A stretch of DNA of 64,000 bases. It comes from Streptomyces sp. NBC_01298. GTDB lineage: Bacteria > Actinomycetota > Actinomycetes > Streptomycetales > Streptomycetaceae. This document shows, in pieces, positions 44,448 through 52,347 of this stretch. Where the stretch lies: assembly GCF_035978755.1 (NCBI RefSeq), contig NZ_CP108414.1, forward strand, positions 6,634,001-6,698,000, written 5' to 3'. The notes beneath the pieces were generated by a model. That model ran no database searches, had not been told where the DNA came from, and saw only the letters and a list, made by a program, of their open reading frames with translations. Made by a program: the position numbers and the translations under genes. How positions within the stretch are numbered: position 1 is the first letter of the stretch; each line of letters starts with the position of its first letter.

Positions 44448-45269
44448 TCAGGAGAGGACCGGTGCGACCCTGTGGGACAGGGCCACCACCCGTTCCGCGC
44501 CCGCCAGCATCGCCGGGTCGACGAAGCGGCCGTCGGGCAGGGCCACCGCGCCCGGGGTGCGGCGGGCCGCGGCCACGATCTCCGCGGCGGCGCTGACCTC
44601 CGCCGGGCCGGGCAGGTAGGCCCGCTCGATGACCGGGAGCTGGCGCGGGTGGATCGCCGCGCGGCCCAGGAAGCCGAGGGCGCGGCCCCGGGCGCAGGAG
44701 GCGGCCAGTGCCTCCAGGTTCCGGATGTCGGGGAACACCGACTGGGCCGGCGGCGCCAGCCCGGCCGCGCGGGCCGCGACCACCACCCGGGAGCGCGGCC
44801 AGTCCAGGCCCGACTCCGCGGTGACGCCGAGGTCGGCCCGCAGGTCCGCCTCGCCCAGGGACAGCCCGCGCAGGGCGGGGTGCGCGCGGGCGATGTCGTA
44901 GGCCCGTTCCACGCCGATCGCCGATTCCAGCAGGGCGTACAGGGCCACCCCGGGGGCGCGGTCGGCGGTGGCGGTGATCTGCTCCGGCGAGGAGATCTTG
45001 GGCAGGCGCAGCCCGGCGAGGCCGTGGAGCCCGCCCAGCGCGCTGAGGTCGGCGCCGCCCCAGGGGGAGTCCAGGGCGTTGACGCGTACGTGGACCGGGA
45101 CCGGATGCCGGTCGCCGAGCAGTTCGGCCGTGGCGGCGCGGGCGTACTCCTTGCGGGAGGCCGATACCGCGTCCTCCAGGTCCACGATCACGGCGTCGGC
45201 CCCGGCGTGCAGTGCCTTGGACACCACCTCGGGGCGGTCGCCGGGTACGTAGAGCCAGGTCAGGATCAC
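44448..45269 (-). CDS. HpcH/HpaI-CitE-type CoA ester lyase
   Basis: 273 aa from GTG 45269, which overlaps the CoA-transferase stop. LTWLYVPGDRPEVVSKALHAG and ADAVIVDLEDAVSASRKE (Asp/Glu metal site), RLPKISSPEQI and ALLESAIGVERAYDI are CitE/malyl-CoA-lyase-like blocks. It should cleave or form a beta-hydroxyacyl-CoA such as citramalyl- or malyl-CoA. It is the last gene of the operon that also carries a CaiB/BaiF CoA-transferase, which could activate its substrate. Confidence 0.88.
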   Translation of the reverse strand: MILTWLYVPGDRPEVVSKALHAGADAVIVDLEDAVSASRKEYARAATAELLGDRHPVPVHVRVNALDSPWGGADLSALGGLHGLAGLRLPKISSPEQITATADRAPGVALYALLESAIGVERAYDIARAHPALRGLSLGEADLRADLGVTAESGLDWPRSRVVVAARAAGLAPPAQSVFPDIRNLEALAASCARGRALGFLGRAAIHPRQLPVIERAYLPGPAEVSAAAEIVAAARRTPGAVALPDGRFVDPAMLAGAERVVALSHRVAPVLS

Positions 45270-46480
45270 AGGGCTCCTTCCGTGCGCAGTGCGGTGATCT
45301 CGGCCGGGGTGAGGCCGATCTCGGCGAGTACGGCATCGGTGTCCGCGCCGTGCGGGCGGCCCGCCCAGCGGATGGAGCCCGGGGTGTCCGAGAGCCGGAA
45401 GAGGACGTTCTGCATGCGGATCGGGCCCAGCTCCGGATCGTCTACCTCGGTGATCGTGTCCAGGGCCGCGTACTGCGGATCGGCCATGACGTCCCGTACG
45501 TCGTAGACCAGCGCGACCGCGGCCTCGGCCTCCTCGAAGGCGGCCGTCACCTCGTCCGCCTTGTGGCGGGCGATCCAGCCGCCGACCGCCTCGTCGAGCA
45601 CGTCCGCGTGACCGGCCCGCCCGGAGCCCGTGGCGAACCACGGCTCGGCGATCAGCTCGGGCCGCCCCACGAGCCGCATCACCCGCTCGGCGATGGACTG
45701 GGCGGAGGTGGAGACCGCCAGCCAGCGGCCGTCCAGGCTGCGGTACGTGTTGCGGGGCGCGTTGTTGGTGGAACGGTTGCCGGTGCGCGGCTGGACGTAG
45801 CCGAGCTGGTCGTACCAGAGCGGGTGCGGCCCGAGGACGGTCAGGATCGGCTCGATGATCGCCAGGTCCACCACCTGCCCGTGCCCGGTGCGGTCGCGCC
45901 CGGCGAGCGCCGCCATCACGGCGTACGCGGTGGTCAGCGCGGCGATGGAGTCCGCGAGCCCGAACGGCGGCAGGGTCGGCGGCCCCTCCGGCTCCCCGGT
46001 GATCGCCGCGAAGCCGCTCATCGCCTCCGCGAGGGTGCCGAAGCCGGGGCGGTGGGCGTACGGGCCCTCCTGGCCGAAGGCCGTCACGCGGGTCAGGATC
46101 AGCCGCGGGTTCGCGGCGGACAGCTCGGGCCAGCCCAGGCCCCAGCGCTCCAGGGTCCCCGGGCGGAAGTTCTCGATCACCACGTCGGCGGTGGCGACCA
46201 GGCGCAGCAGGGTGTCCCGGCCGCCGGGGCTGGACAGATCTAGGGTCATCGTCCGCTTGTTGCGGCCGAGCAGCTTCCACCAGAGGCCGATGCCGTCCTT
46301 GGCGGGGCCGTGGCCGCGGGAGGGGTCGGGGCGGGTCGGGTGTTCCACCTTGACGACCTCGGCGCCGAAGTCGCCGAGCAGGGTGGCGGCGAGGGGACCG
46401 GCGAAGAGGGTGGCGAGGTCGAGGACGCGGAGCCCTCGCAGGGGCGGGGCGGGGGCGGCGTCCCGGTCGGCGGGCGTCAT
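45266..46480 (-). CDS. CaiB/BaiF family CoA-transferase
   Basis: 404 aa. The ATG overlaps the ribokinase stop (ATGA), and its stop overlaps the lyase start. LRGLRVLDLATLFAGPLAATLLGDFGAEVVKVEHP is the class III CoA-transferase N-terminus, and the catalytic Asp lies in HGQVVDLAIIEPIL (near residue 170). NAPRNTYRSLDGRWLAVS is another block. It moves CoA between carboxylic acids. With the downstream lyase it forms a two-step acid activation/cleavage pair. Why it is joined to ADP-ribosylglycohydrolase genes is unclear. Confidence 0.92.
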   Translation of the reverse strand: MTPADRDAAPAPPLRGLRVLDLATLFAGPLAATLLGDFGAEVVKVEHPTRPDPSRGHGPAKDGIGLWWKLLGRNKRTMTLDLSSPGGRDTLLRLVATADVVIENFRPGTLERWGLGWPELSAANPRLILTRVTAFGQEGPYAHRPGFGTLAEAMSGFAAITGEPEGPPTLPPFGLADSIAALTTAYAVMAALAGRDRTGHGQVVDLAIIEPILTVLGPHPLWYDQLGYVQPRTGNRSTNNAPRNTYRSLDGRWLAVSTSAQSIAERVMRLVGRPELIAEPWFATGSGRAGHADVLDEAVGGWIARHKADEVTAAFEEAEAAVALVYDVRDVMADPQYAALDTITEVDDPELGPIRMQNVLFRLSDTPGSIRWAGRPHGADTDAVLAEIGLTPAEITALRTEGAL

Positions 46481-47382
46481 GAGGCGGCTCCGGAGCGGGC
46501 GAAGGTGTCGGTCTGGGAGCGGGTCGGCATCGAGTCCTGGGCGCCGGGGCGCTGCACGGACAGGGCGGCGGCCGCCGAGGCCCAGCGCAGCGCCCCGGGC
46601 ATCGGCCGGCCCTCGCCCAGGGCCACGGCGAGCGCGCCGACGAAGGTGTCCCCGGCGGCGGTGGTGTCCACGGCCCGTACGCGCGGCGCGGGCACGGCCA
46701 GCGGCTCGCGGCCGCGGGCGGCGTACAACACCCCGGCCGCGCCGAGGGTGACGACCACCTCCGGCACGTCCTGGAGCAGGGCGGCCGCGGCCAGGTGCAC
46801 GTCGGTGAGCCCGGTGAGGGCGGCGGCCTCGTGCTCGTTGGGCACCAACAGATCGGTGGCGGCAAGGAGTTCGGCGGGCAGCGGCTGGGCCGGGGCCGGC
46901 GTGAGGATGGTCCGTACGCCGTGGTCGCGGGCGGCCAGCGCGCCGGCGAGCACGGCCTCCAGGGGCAGTTCGAGCTGGAGGAGCAGGGAGTCGGCGGCGC
47001 CGATCCGGGCGGCGTCGCCCGGCTCCAGGGCGGTGACCAGGGCGTTGGCGCCGGGGATGACGATGATGCTGTTGCCGCCCTCGTCGTCCACGGTGATGTG
47101 CGCGGTGCCGCTGGCGCCCTCGACGGTGCGCAGGGCCGCCGTCCCGACCCCGGCGCCGGTGAGCGCGGAGCGCAGCCGTACGCCGAACTCGTCGGCCCCC
47201 ACCGCGCCGATCATCACCACCTCCGCGCCGCTGCGGGCGGCGGCGACGGCCTGGTTGGCGCCCTTGCCGCCGGGGACGGTGCGGAAGTCGCGGCCGGTGA
47301 CGGTCTCCCCGAGGCGGGGGGCCTTGGCGACGTAGGCGACGAGGTCCATGTTGGTACTGCCGAGCACGGCGATGGCCGTCAT
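46477..47382 (-). CDS. rbsK: Ribokinase-like PfkB sugar kinase
   Basis: 301 aa. The ATG overlaps the stop of the upstream glycohydrolase gene. GSTNMDLVAYVAKAPRLGET, VPGGKGANQAVAAARSG, LVPNEHEAAALTG and the catalytic Asp motif DTTAAGDTFVGAL (near residue 250) are close to RbsK. It probably phosphorylates ribose or a nucleoside-derived sugar with ATP. Its position directly after four glycohydrolase-fold proteins suggests it uses the sugar released by one of them. The exact sugar is inference. Confidence 0.9.
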   Translation of the reverse strand: MTAIAVLGSTNMDLVAYVAKAPRLGETVTGRDFRTVPGGKGANQAVAAARSGAEVVMIGAVGADEFGVRLRSALTGAGVGTAALRTVEGASGTAHITVDDEGGNSIIVIPGANALVTALEPGDAARIGAADSLLLQLELPLEAVLAGALAARDHGVRTILTPAPAQPLPAELLAATDLLVPNEHEAAALTGLTDVHLAAAALLQDVPEVVVTLGAAGVLYAARGREPLAVPAPRVRAVDTTAAGDTFVGALAVALGEGRPMPGALRWASAAAALSVQRPGAQDSMPTRSQTDTFARSGAAS

Positions 47383-49079
47383 GGGCGGGCTGCCTCCTGT
47401 GCGGTGAGGTGGGCGAGGGTGTCGAAGCCGATGCCGTCGAAGCCGGGGACGGTGGTGGCGAGGCGGTTCTTCAACGGGGCGGTCCAGCGGTGCGGGATGG
47501 CGTCGGGGGAGCCGGCGAGCAGTCCGGCGAGGGCGCCGGCGGTGGCGCCGTTGGAGTCGGTGTCCCAGCCGCCGGACACGGCGCGGCAGACGGAGTGGGT
47601 GAAGTCCCCGTCGGCGTGGGTGAGGGCGGCGGCGATCACGGCGGCGTTGGGGACGGCGTGGACCCAGTGGTAGTGGCCGTAGCGGGCGTGGAGCAGGTTG
47701 ACGACGGTATCGAACTCGGCGCCGGTGCGGTGCGCGTCCGAGGCCGCCCGGATCCCGTAGCCGACCGCCTCGGCGAGGCGGGAGCGGGGCGGTACGACGG
47801 CCAGGCCGGCCCGGAGCGCGGTGTGCACGTCGGCCCGCCCGGTGGCCGCGGTGGCGGTGGCGGCGGCGACGAACGCGGCGGCGTGGGCGCCGTTGCCGGT
47901 GTGGGTGAGCGCGGCGTCCCGGTGCGCCTGGGCCGCGGCGGCGGCCGGGTCGCCCGGGTTGGTCCAGCCGTGGACGTCCGCGCGGATCAGGGCGCCGATC
48001 CATTCGCGGAAGGGGTTGTGGTGGGTGGCGGTGGCGGGGGGCTCCAGACCTTGCAGCAGATTGCGGTACGCGACCCGCTCGGCGGTGAAGGTCCGGCCGG
48101 CCGGGAGCTCGTCGAGCCAGAGCCGGCCGACGTCGGCGGTGGTGAAGCCCTTGCCGTGGCGCTGGAGGAGGAGCAGGCCGAGGAGGGGGTAGTTGAGGTC
48201 GTCGTCCTCGGGCGTGCCGTCGATGTTCTCGGCGAGGGAGGTGGGCGCGGAGCGGCGGTTCCAGGGGTGGGCGGCGAGCACCTCCGGTGGGACGCCGCGC
48301 TCGGTGAACCAGTCGGCCAGGGGCCAGTTCCCGGCGGCCCTGGCCAGGGCCCGGATCCCGTGCAGGGGCAGCTTCTCCACGGGCTTCCCCAGCACACACC
48401 CGACGGCCCGCCCGACCCAGGCCGCCTCCAGCCTCCGGCGCAGCCCGGAGCCGGGGGCGGCCGCCCCGGCCCAGCGCCCCGCGGTGCCGTAGCCGGCCCG
48501 GGCGCCGGTGGCGGCCTCGGCCCCGGCCCCGGGCAGGCCCTCGGCCCCGGGTAGGCGCTCGGTTCCGGGCACGTCCCCGGCCTCGGTTCTGGGCCCCGGG
48601 GGGTGGGCGGGCTCGTGGCTCTGGGGGGCGGCGGGCCACGGGGCCGGGTCGGTGGGGGTGGGGAGGGCCGCCAGGGCCGTCAGGAGGTCGGTGGCCAGGA
48701 CTCGGAGTTCCGGCGGGGCCGGGGCGGGGGAGGCGCCCGCCCGGGCCGGGGCGAGGTGGCCGCCCGCCGCGAGCCAGACCCGCAGCAGGGGCTCCGCGGC
48801 CTCCCCGCGGCCGTCCTCGGCGGCCTGCCGGAACTCGTGGCCGACCAGATCCTCGGGCTGCACCCAGGTCAGCCGGACGGGGACCGGGGGCTTGCCCCCG
48901 GTTTCGGGAAGGGGCGGGGTGGGGGAAGTCCCGCCCCCGGCCCGGTCCGGGCCGCGGGCCGCAGGTCCGGAGCCGGGCTCAGGCGGGGCCGGGCCGAAGG
49001 CCACCGCTCCCGTGGCGCCGCGCGTGTTCGGGGCCGGGGCCGGGGAAGCCGGTGGGAGCGCCGGGCGGGTGGGGGTCAT
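47379..49079 (-). CDS. ADP-ribosylglycohydrolase-family protein with N-terminal extension (paralogue 4)
   Basis: 566 aa. ATG 49079 overlaps the previous stop. Residues ~210-560 are the DraG-type helical domain. Metal-ligand blocks are EDDDLNYPLLG (usual T-D-D becomes E-D-D) and GGWDTDSNGATAGALAG (D-x-D-S kept). The first ~200 residues are different: a Pro-rich stretch that includes translated dispersed-repeat sequence (TSPTPPLPETGG), a folded-looking block LTWVQPEDLVGHEFRQAAED, then another Pro/Gly linker. It probably cleaves an N- or O-glycosidic bond to a ribosyl group. The substrate is unknown. Confidence 0.85.
   Translation of the reverse strand: MTPTRPALPPASPAPAPNTRGATGAVAFGPAPPEPGSGPAARGPDRAGGGTSPTPPLPETGGKPPVPVRLTWVQPEDLVGHEFRQAAEDGRGEAAEPLLRVWLAAGGHLAPARAGASPAPAPPELRVLATDLLTALAALPTPTDPAPWPAAPQSHEPAHPPGPRTEAGDVPGTERLPGAEGLPGAGAEAATGARAGYGTAGRWAGAAAPGSGLRRRLEAAWVGRAVGCVLGKPVEKLPLHGIRALARAAGNWPLADWFTERGVPPEVLAAHPWNRRSAPTSLAENIDGTPEDDDLNYPLLGLLLLQRHGKGFTTADVGRLWLDELPAGRTFTAERVAYRNLLQGLEPPATATHHNPFREWIGALIRADVHGWTNPGDPAAAAAQAHRDAALTHTGNGAHAAAFVAAATATAATGRADVHTALRAGLAVVPPRSRLAEAVGYGIRAASDAHRTGAEFDTVVNLLHARYGHYHWVHAVPNAAVIAAALTHADGDFTHSVCRAVSGGWDTDSNGATAGALAGLLAGSPDAIPHRWTAPLKNRLATTVPGFDGIGFDTLAHLTAQEAARP
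48881..48930. repeat. Dispersed repeat embedded in paralogue 4 (orientation 1)
   Basis: Contains the palindrome CCGGGGGCTTGCCCCCGG, then TTTCGGGAAGGGGCGGGG and GGGGGAAGTC. The same element occurs inverted at 51812-51867 inside paralogue 2. It resembles the GC-rich repeats that normally sit between Streptomyces genes, but here it is read as protein. Confidence 0.75.
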
Positions 49080-50266
49080 CGGGGGGTCGTCAGGGTCGCG
49101 AAGGCGGCTTCGTGGGTGCGGCGGCGGGAGGCGTCGCGGGCGAAGACCTCCCGGGTGGTCGCGGCCAGCGAAATCGCCGGGGCGCGCAGGTCCAGACGGC
49201 TGGCCTCCGCGACCCGGTCCGCCCAGGCGGCCGGGACGGCAGCCTCGCCCGACAGGGCGCCCGCGATCGCACCGGCCATGGTCGCGATGGAGTCGCAGTC
49301 CCGGCCGTAGTTGACCGCGCCGAGCACGGAGGTCTCGTAGCGGCCGTCGGCCACGAGCAACATGCCGAGCGCGATGGGGAGTTCCTCGATGGAGTGCAGG
49401 CGGGACGGGCGCCGCGCGCCCAGGGACGGGGCGCGGTAGTCCGGGCCGACCGAGTCGTACGGGGCGACCGCCGCCCGGAGCGGCGACAGGGCCGACTCGA
49501 AGTCCCGGTGGCGGGCCGCGACTTCGCAGACCGCCGCGATGGCCTCGCGGGTGCCGTCCTTGGCCAGGGAGAGCGCGGTGTCGATGACCGAGGTGGCCGT
49601 CGCGCCCGGTGCGCACGCAGCCGCCACCGCCGCCGCGAACACCCCCGCGGCCTCCCGCCCGTACGAGGACTGGTGCGCGCCGGTGACGTCCAGCGCCTCC
49701 GCGTACGCCCCGGCCGGATTGCCCGCGTTGACGAGGCCGACCGGCGCCATGTACATCGCCGCGCCGCAGTTGACGATGTTGCCGGTGCCCGCCTCCCGCG
49801 GGTCCGCGTGCGCGTAGTGCAGCCGGGTCACGATCCACTTCTCGGCGAGGAAGATCCGCTGGAGGGGGAGGGCGTCCGCCTCCAGTTCGGGGATCCAGCG
49901 GGGGACCGTCATCAGATCCGGGACCAGGTGCTCGGCGATCGCGTACGCGTCCAGGTGGTCCCGTACGGCCTCGTAGACCCGGACCAGCGCGTGCGTCATC
50001 AGGGTGTCATCGGTGACGTGGCCGTCGCCCTTGTGGTACGGGGCGATCGGGCGGGCCGTACGCCAGTCCTCGTGCCACGGGCCGACGATGCCGCGCACCC
50101 GGCCGCCGTGCCGCTCCACGATCTGTTCCGGCGTCCAGCCCTCCACCGGGCCGCCCAGCGCGTCGCCGACGGCCGCGCCGACGAGGGCGCCGGTGATCCG
50201 GTCGTCCAGGGTGGGGGAGGGGGTGTGGGTGTGGGGCGTGGGGTCCACGGGGGTCAGGGTCGTCAT
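49076..50266 (-). CDS. ADP-ribosylglycohydrolase-family protein (paralogue 3)
   Basis: 396 aa. ATG 50266 overlaps the preceding stop. A short His/Pro/Thr-rich head leads to ALVGAAVGDALGGPVEGW. Then come the metal-site motifs GHVTDDTLMT and NYGRDCDSIATMAGA, with SSYGREAAGVFAAAVAAA between. All expected DraG-fold ligands (T-D-D and D-x-D-S) are present, so it should be active. Members of this fold remove ADP-ribose from arginine or act on related ribosides. It is the most canonical of the four together with the first gene. Confidence 0.88.
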   Translation of the reverse strand: MTTLTPVDPTPHTHTPSPTLDDRITGALVGAAVGDALGGPVEGWTPEQIVERHGGRVRGIVGPWHEDWRTARPIAPYHKGDGHVTDDTLMTHALVRVYEAVRDHLDAYAIAEHLVPDLMTVPRWIPELEADALPLQRIFLAEKWIVTRLHYAHADPREAGTGNIVNCGAAMYMAPVGLVNAGNPAGAYAEALDVTGAHQSSYGREAAGVFAAAVAAACAPGATATSVIDTALSLAKDGTREAIAAVCEVAARHRDFESALSPLRAAVAPYDSVGPDYRAPSLGARRPSRLHSIEELPIALGMLLVADGRYETSVLGAVNYGRDCDSIATMAGAIAGALSGEAAVPAAWADRVAEASRLDLRAPAISLAATTREVFARDASRRRTHEAAFATLTTPR

Positions 50267-52347
50267 GTGCGGGGCTTTCCTTGGGGCTTGGGTGAGGTGA
50301 GTTCCGTACGGGTGAGCAGCGCGGCCAGTTCGACGAGGTCGGTGCCCGCGAGGCGGGGGAGGGCGCAGCCGGAGAGGACGCGGCACGCTTCGCGCCAGGC
50401 GGCGGGGAGCGAGTCGCCGCCGCCGAGCGCGCCGGTCAGCGCGCCGGCGAGGGCGGGGGCGGAGTCCGCGACGCGCGACAGGCAGGCGGCGGCCGGGACC
50501 GCCTCCCCGACCCGGCCGCGGGCGGCGGTGGCGAGGGCCAGGGCCACGGGGACGGTTTCCGCGGCGGCGATGCCGTAGCTGTAGACGTGGTCGACGATCT
50601 GGTGCTCCAGGAGCGGGACGATCGCGAAGGCCCCGCCGGCCGCGCCCCTCTCGGCGCGGGCGAGTTTCACCGCGTGCCGGGCGTTGCGGCCGATCTCGGT
50701 GGACTCGGGGAGCTGCGCGAGGGCGGCGTCGACGGCGGCGTCCGTATCCGCCGCGGTGCAGGTCCCGGTGCTCGCGAGGGCGGTGGCGATGGCGGCGGCC
50801 ATGGCGCGGGCGCCGTGGACCCCGTCGCCGTCCTGGGTGTAGCGGGCGTCGAACTCGGCGAGGTCCGCGGCCGCTTCGGGGTCCCCGGGGTGCACGACGG
50901 CGAGGACGCAGGCACGGATGCAGGCGGCGTCGTCGAAGTAGTGCGGGTTGTCGTGGCCGGTGGCGGGCGGACGCAGGCCGGCGGCGAGGTTGCCGAGGCC
51001 GGCCCGGACGGAGATCCGGGCCCGGAGGGGCAGGACGGCGGACTCGACCTCGGGCGCGCGTTCCGCTGCCGCGGCGACCTCGCTGGCCAGGGCGTTCCAG
51101 GCGAGGTCGATGGCGGCGCGCATGCGGCGGGACCGGGAGAGGTCGCTGAGCAGCACCCCGGCGGCGGTGAGGACCGACTCGGCGGCGAAGGCGGCCCATT
51201 CGGCGTCGTCGGAGGGGCCGAGGCGCAGCGGCTCCGGGGGCTGGTTGAGGGCGATGGGGACGGGGAGGGTGGTGGTGGCGTTCTGCTCGGCGAAGGTGTC
51301 GAGCTCGCGGGTGAGGCGGCGGGTCCACTCGGGCATCCGGCTGGCGCGGTGGCGGGCCGCGGGCCATCCGGCGGCGTCGCCGGCGGCGAGCCCGAGGAGG
51401 AGCCCCTCGATCCGGCGGGGGCCGACGGGGTCGGCCTCGGTTCGGGGGGCTGTGGCCGTGGCCGTGGCCGTACGGGGCTGCGCGTCCCGCGGTGCGGGTC
51501 CCGACGGGGCGGTGAGCGGGCGGCCCGCACCCTCCGCCGGGGCGGTGCGGGTCGCCGCAACGGTGTCGGTGCCAGTGGTGGCCCGGGCCCCTGGCGAGGT
51601 GGTGCCCGGCGGGGCTTCCGGCGGGGCGGTGTGGGGCCGTCCGGGCCCGGTCGCGGCACGCGGCGGCGGGGCGTCCCGGCCGGGGGCGGTCCCGTTCGGG
51701 GGCGGGGTGCCGCCCGTGGTCCCCCGGCCGGGCGCGTCCACCGCGCCGGCGGTACGGGCCTGCGCGCGCGGCGGGGCGTCGTGCTCGGCCGGGGCCGGCT
51801 CCGGGGCGGGGGGACTTTCCCCGTACCCGCCCCTTCCCGAAACCGGGGGCAGGCCCCCGGGCCCCCGGACGGGGGCGGCCGTCGTCCCCGCCGCCCCGGG
51901 AGCGGCGTGGCCCCGTACCGCGGGAGCGGATCGGAGGAACTCGGGCACCGGCGTGCCGGCGGCCCCCCGGCCCAGGGCCGAGCCGGTCGGGGTACCGCCG
52001 CGTGGGGTCTCCCCGGCCGGGGTATCGCCTTCCGGGTCCCGCCCGGTGAAGGCGTCGGCCGGATTCCGCCCGGTCAGGGTGTGGCCCTCCGGGCTCCGCC
52101 CGGCCGGAGTGTCGCCCTCCGGGTCCGACTCGCTGAGGGCGTCAGCCGGGTTCGGTCCGGCCGGGGTGTGGCCCTCCGGGTCCGGCCCGGGCAGGGTGTC
52201 GGCCGGGTTCGGCCCCGGCAGGGTGTCGGCCTTTCGGGGCTGCTCGGCCTCGGGGGTGTCCCGTGGGGGCGGGCCCGGTGGGTCCGTGAGGGGGGCCGGT
52301 TCCCGGGGCGGGGTCTTCGTGGACGGGGGCGTCGGGGTCAGGGTCAT
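50263..52347 (-). CDS. ADP-ribosylglycohydrolase-family protein with ~320-aa Pro-rich leader (paralogue 2)
   Basis: 694 aa. ATG 52347 overlaps the preceding stop. The first ~320 residues are disordered Pro/Gly/Thr/Ala sequence with tandem NPAD/DPEG peptide repeats and a translated dispersed repeat. The C-terminal DraG-like domain starts RRIEGLLLGLAAGDAAGWPA. Its metal sites are altered: SDDAEWAAF replaces TDDT, and SRVADSAPALAGAL replaces GRDADT, so the first Asp of the D-x-D ligand is missing. It may be inactive or regulatory. Operon position between two intact paralogues. Confidence 0.82.
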   Translation of the reverse strand: MTLTPTPPSTKTPPREPAPLTDPPGPPPRDTPEAEQPRKADTLPGPNPADTLPGPDPEGHTPAGPNPADALSESDPEGDTPAGRSPEGHTLTGRNPADAFTGRDPEGDTPAGETPRGGTPTGSALGRGAAGTPVPEFLRSAPAVRGHAAPGAAGTTAAPVRGPGGLPPVSGRGGYGESPPAPEPAPAEHDAPPRAQARTAGAVDAPGRGTTGGTPPPNGTAPGRDAPPPRAATGPGRPHTAPPEAPPGTTSPGARATTGTDTVAATRTAPAEGAGRPLTAPSGPAPRDAQPRTATATATAPRTEADPVGPRRIEGLLLGLAAGDAAGWPAARHRASRMPEWTRRLTRELDTFAEQNATTTLPVPIALNQPPEPLRLGPSDDAEWAAFAAESVLTAAGVLLSDLSRSRRMRAAIDLAWNALASEVAAAAERAPEVESAVLPLRARISVRAGLGNLAAGLRPPATGHDNPHYFDDAACIRACVLAVVHPGDPEAAADLAEFDARYTQDGDGVHGARAMAAAIATALASTGTCTAADTDAAVDAALAQLPESTEIGRNARHAVKLARAERGAAGGAFAIVPLLEHQIVDHVYSYGIAAAETVPVALALATAARGRVGEAVPAAACLSRVADSAPALAGALTGALGGGDSLPAAWREACRVLSGCALPRLAGTDLVELAALLTRTELTSPKPQGKPRT
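51812..51867. repeat. Dispersed repeat embedded in paralogue 2 (orientation 2)
   Basis: Reads GACTTTCCCC, CGCCCCTTCCCGAAACC, then GGGGGCAGGCCCCCGGG. It is the inverted counterpart of 48881-48930, with a few mismatches and one 1-base length difference. Translated on the minus strand as PGGLPPVSGRGGYGESP. Confidence 0.75.
51990..52235. repeat. Tandem peptide-coding repeat in paralogue 2 leader
   Basis: Degenerate units of about 18 codons with cores NPAD, DPEG and TPAG (NPADTLPGPDPEGHTPAG, then NPADALSESDPEGDTPAG and further variants) occupy residues ~40-118. It is recent-looking internal expansion within the disordered leader. Confidence 0.75.
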
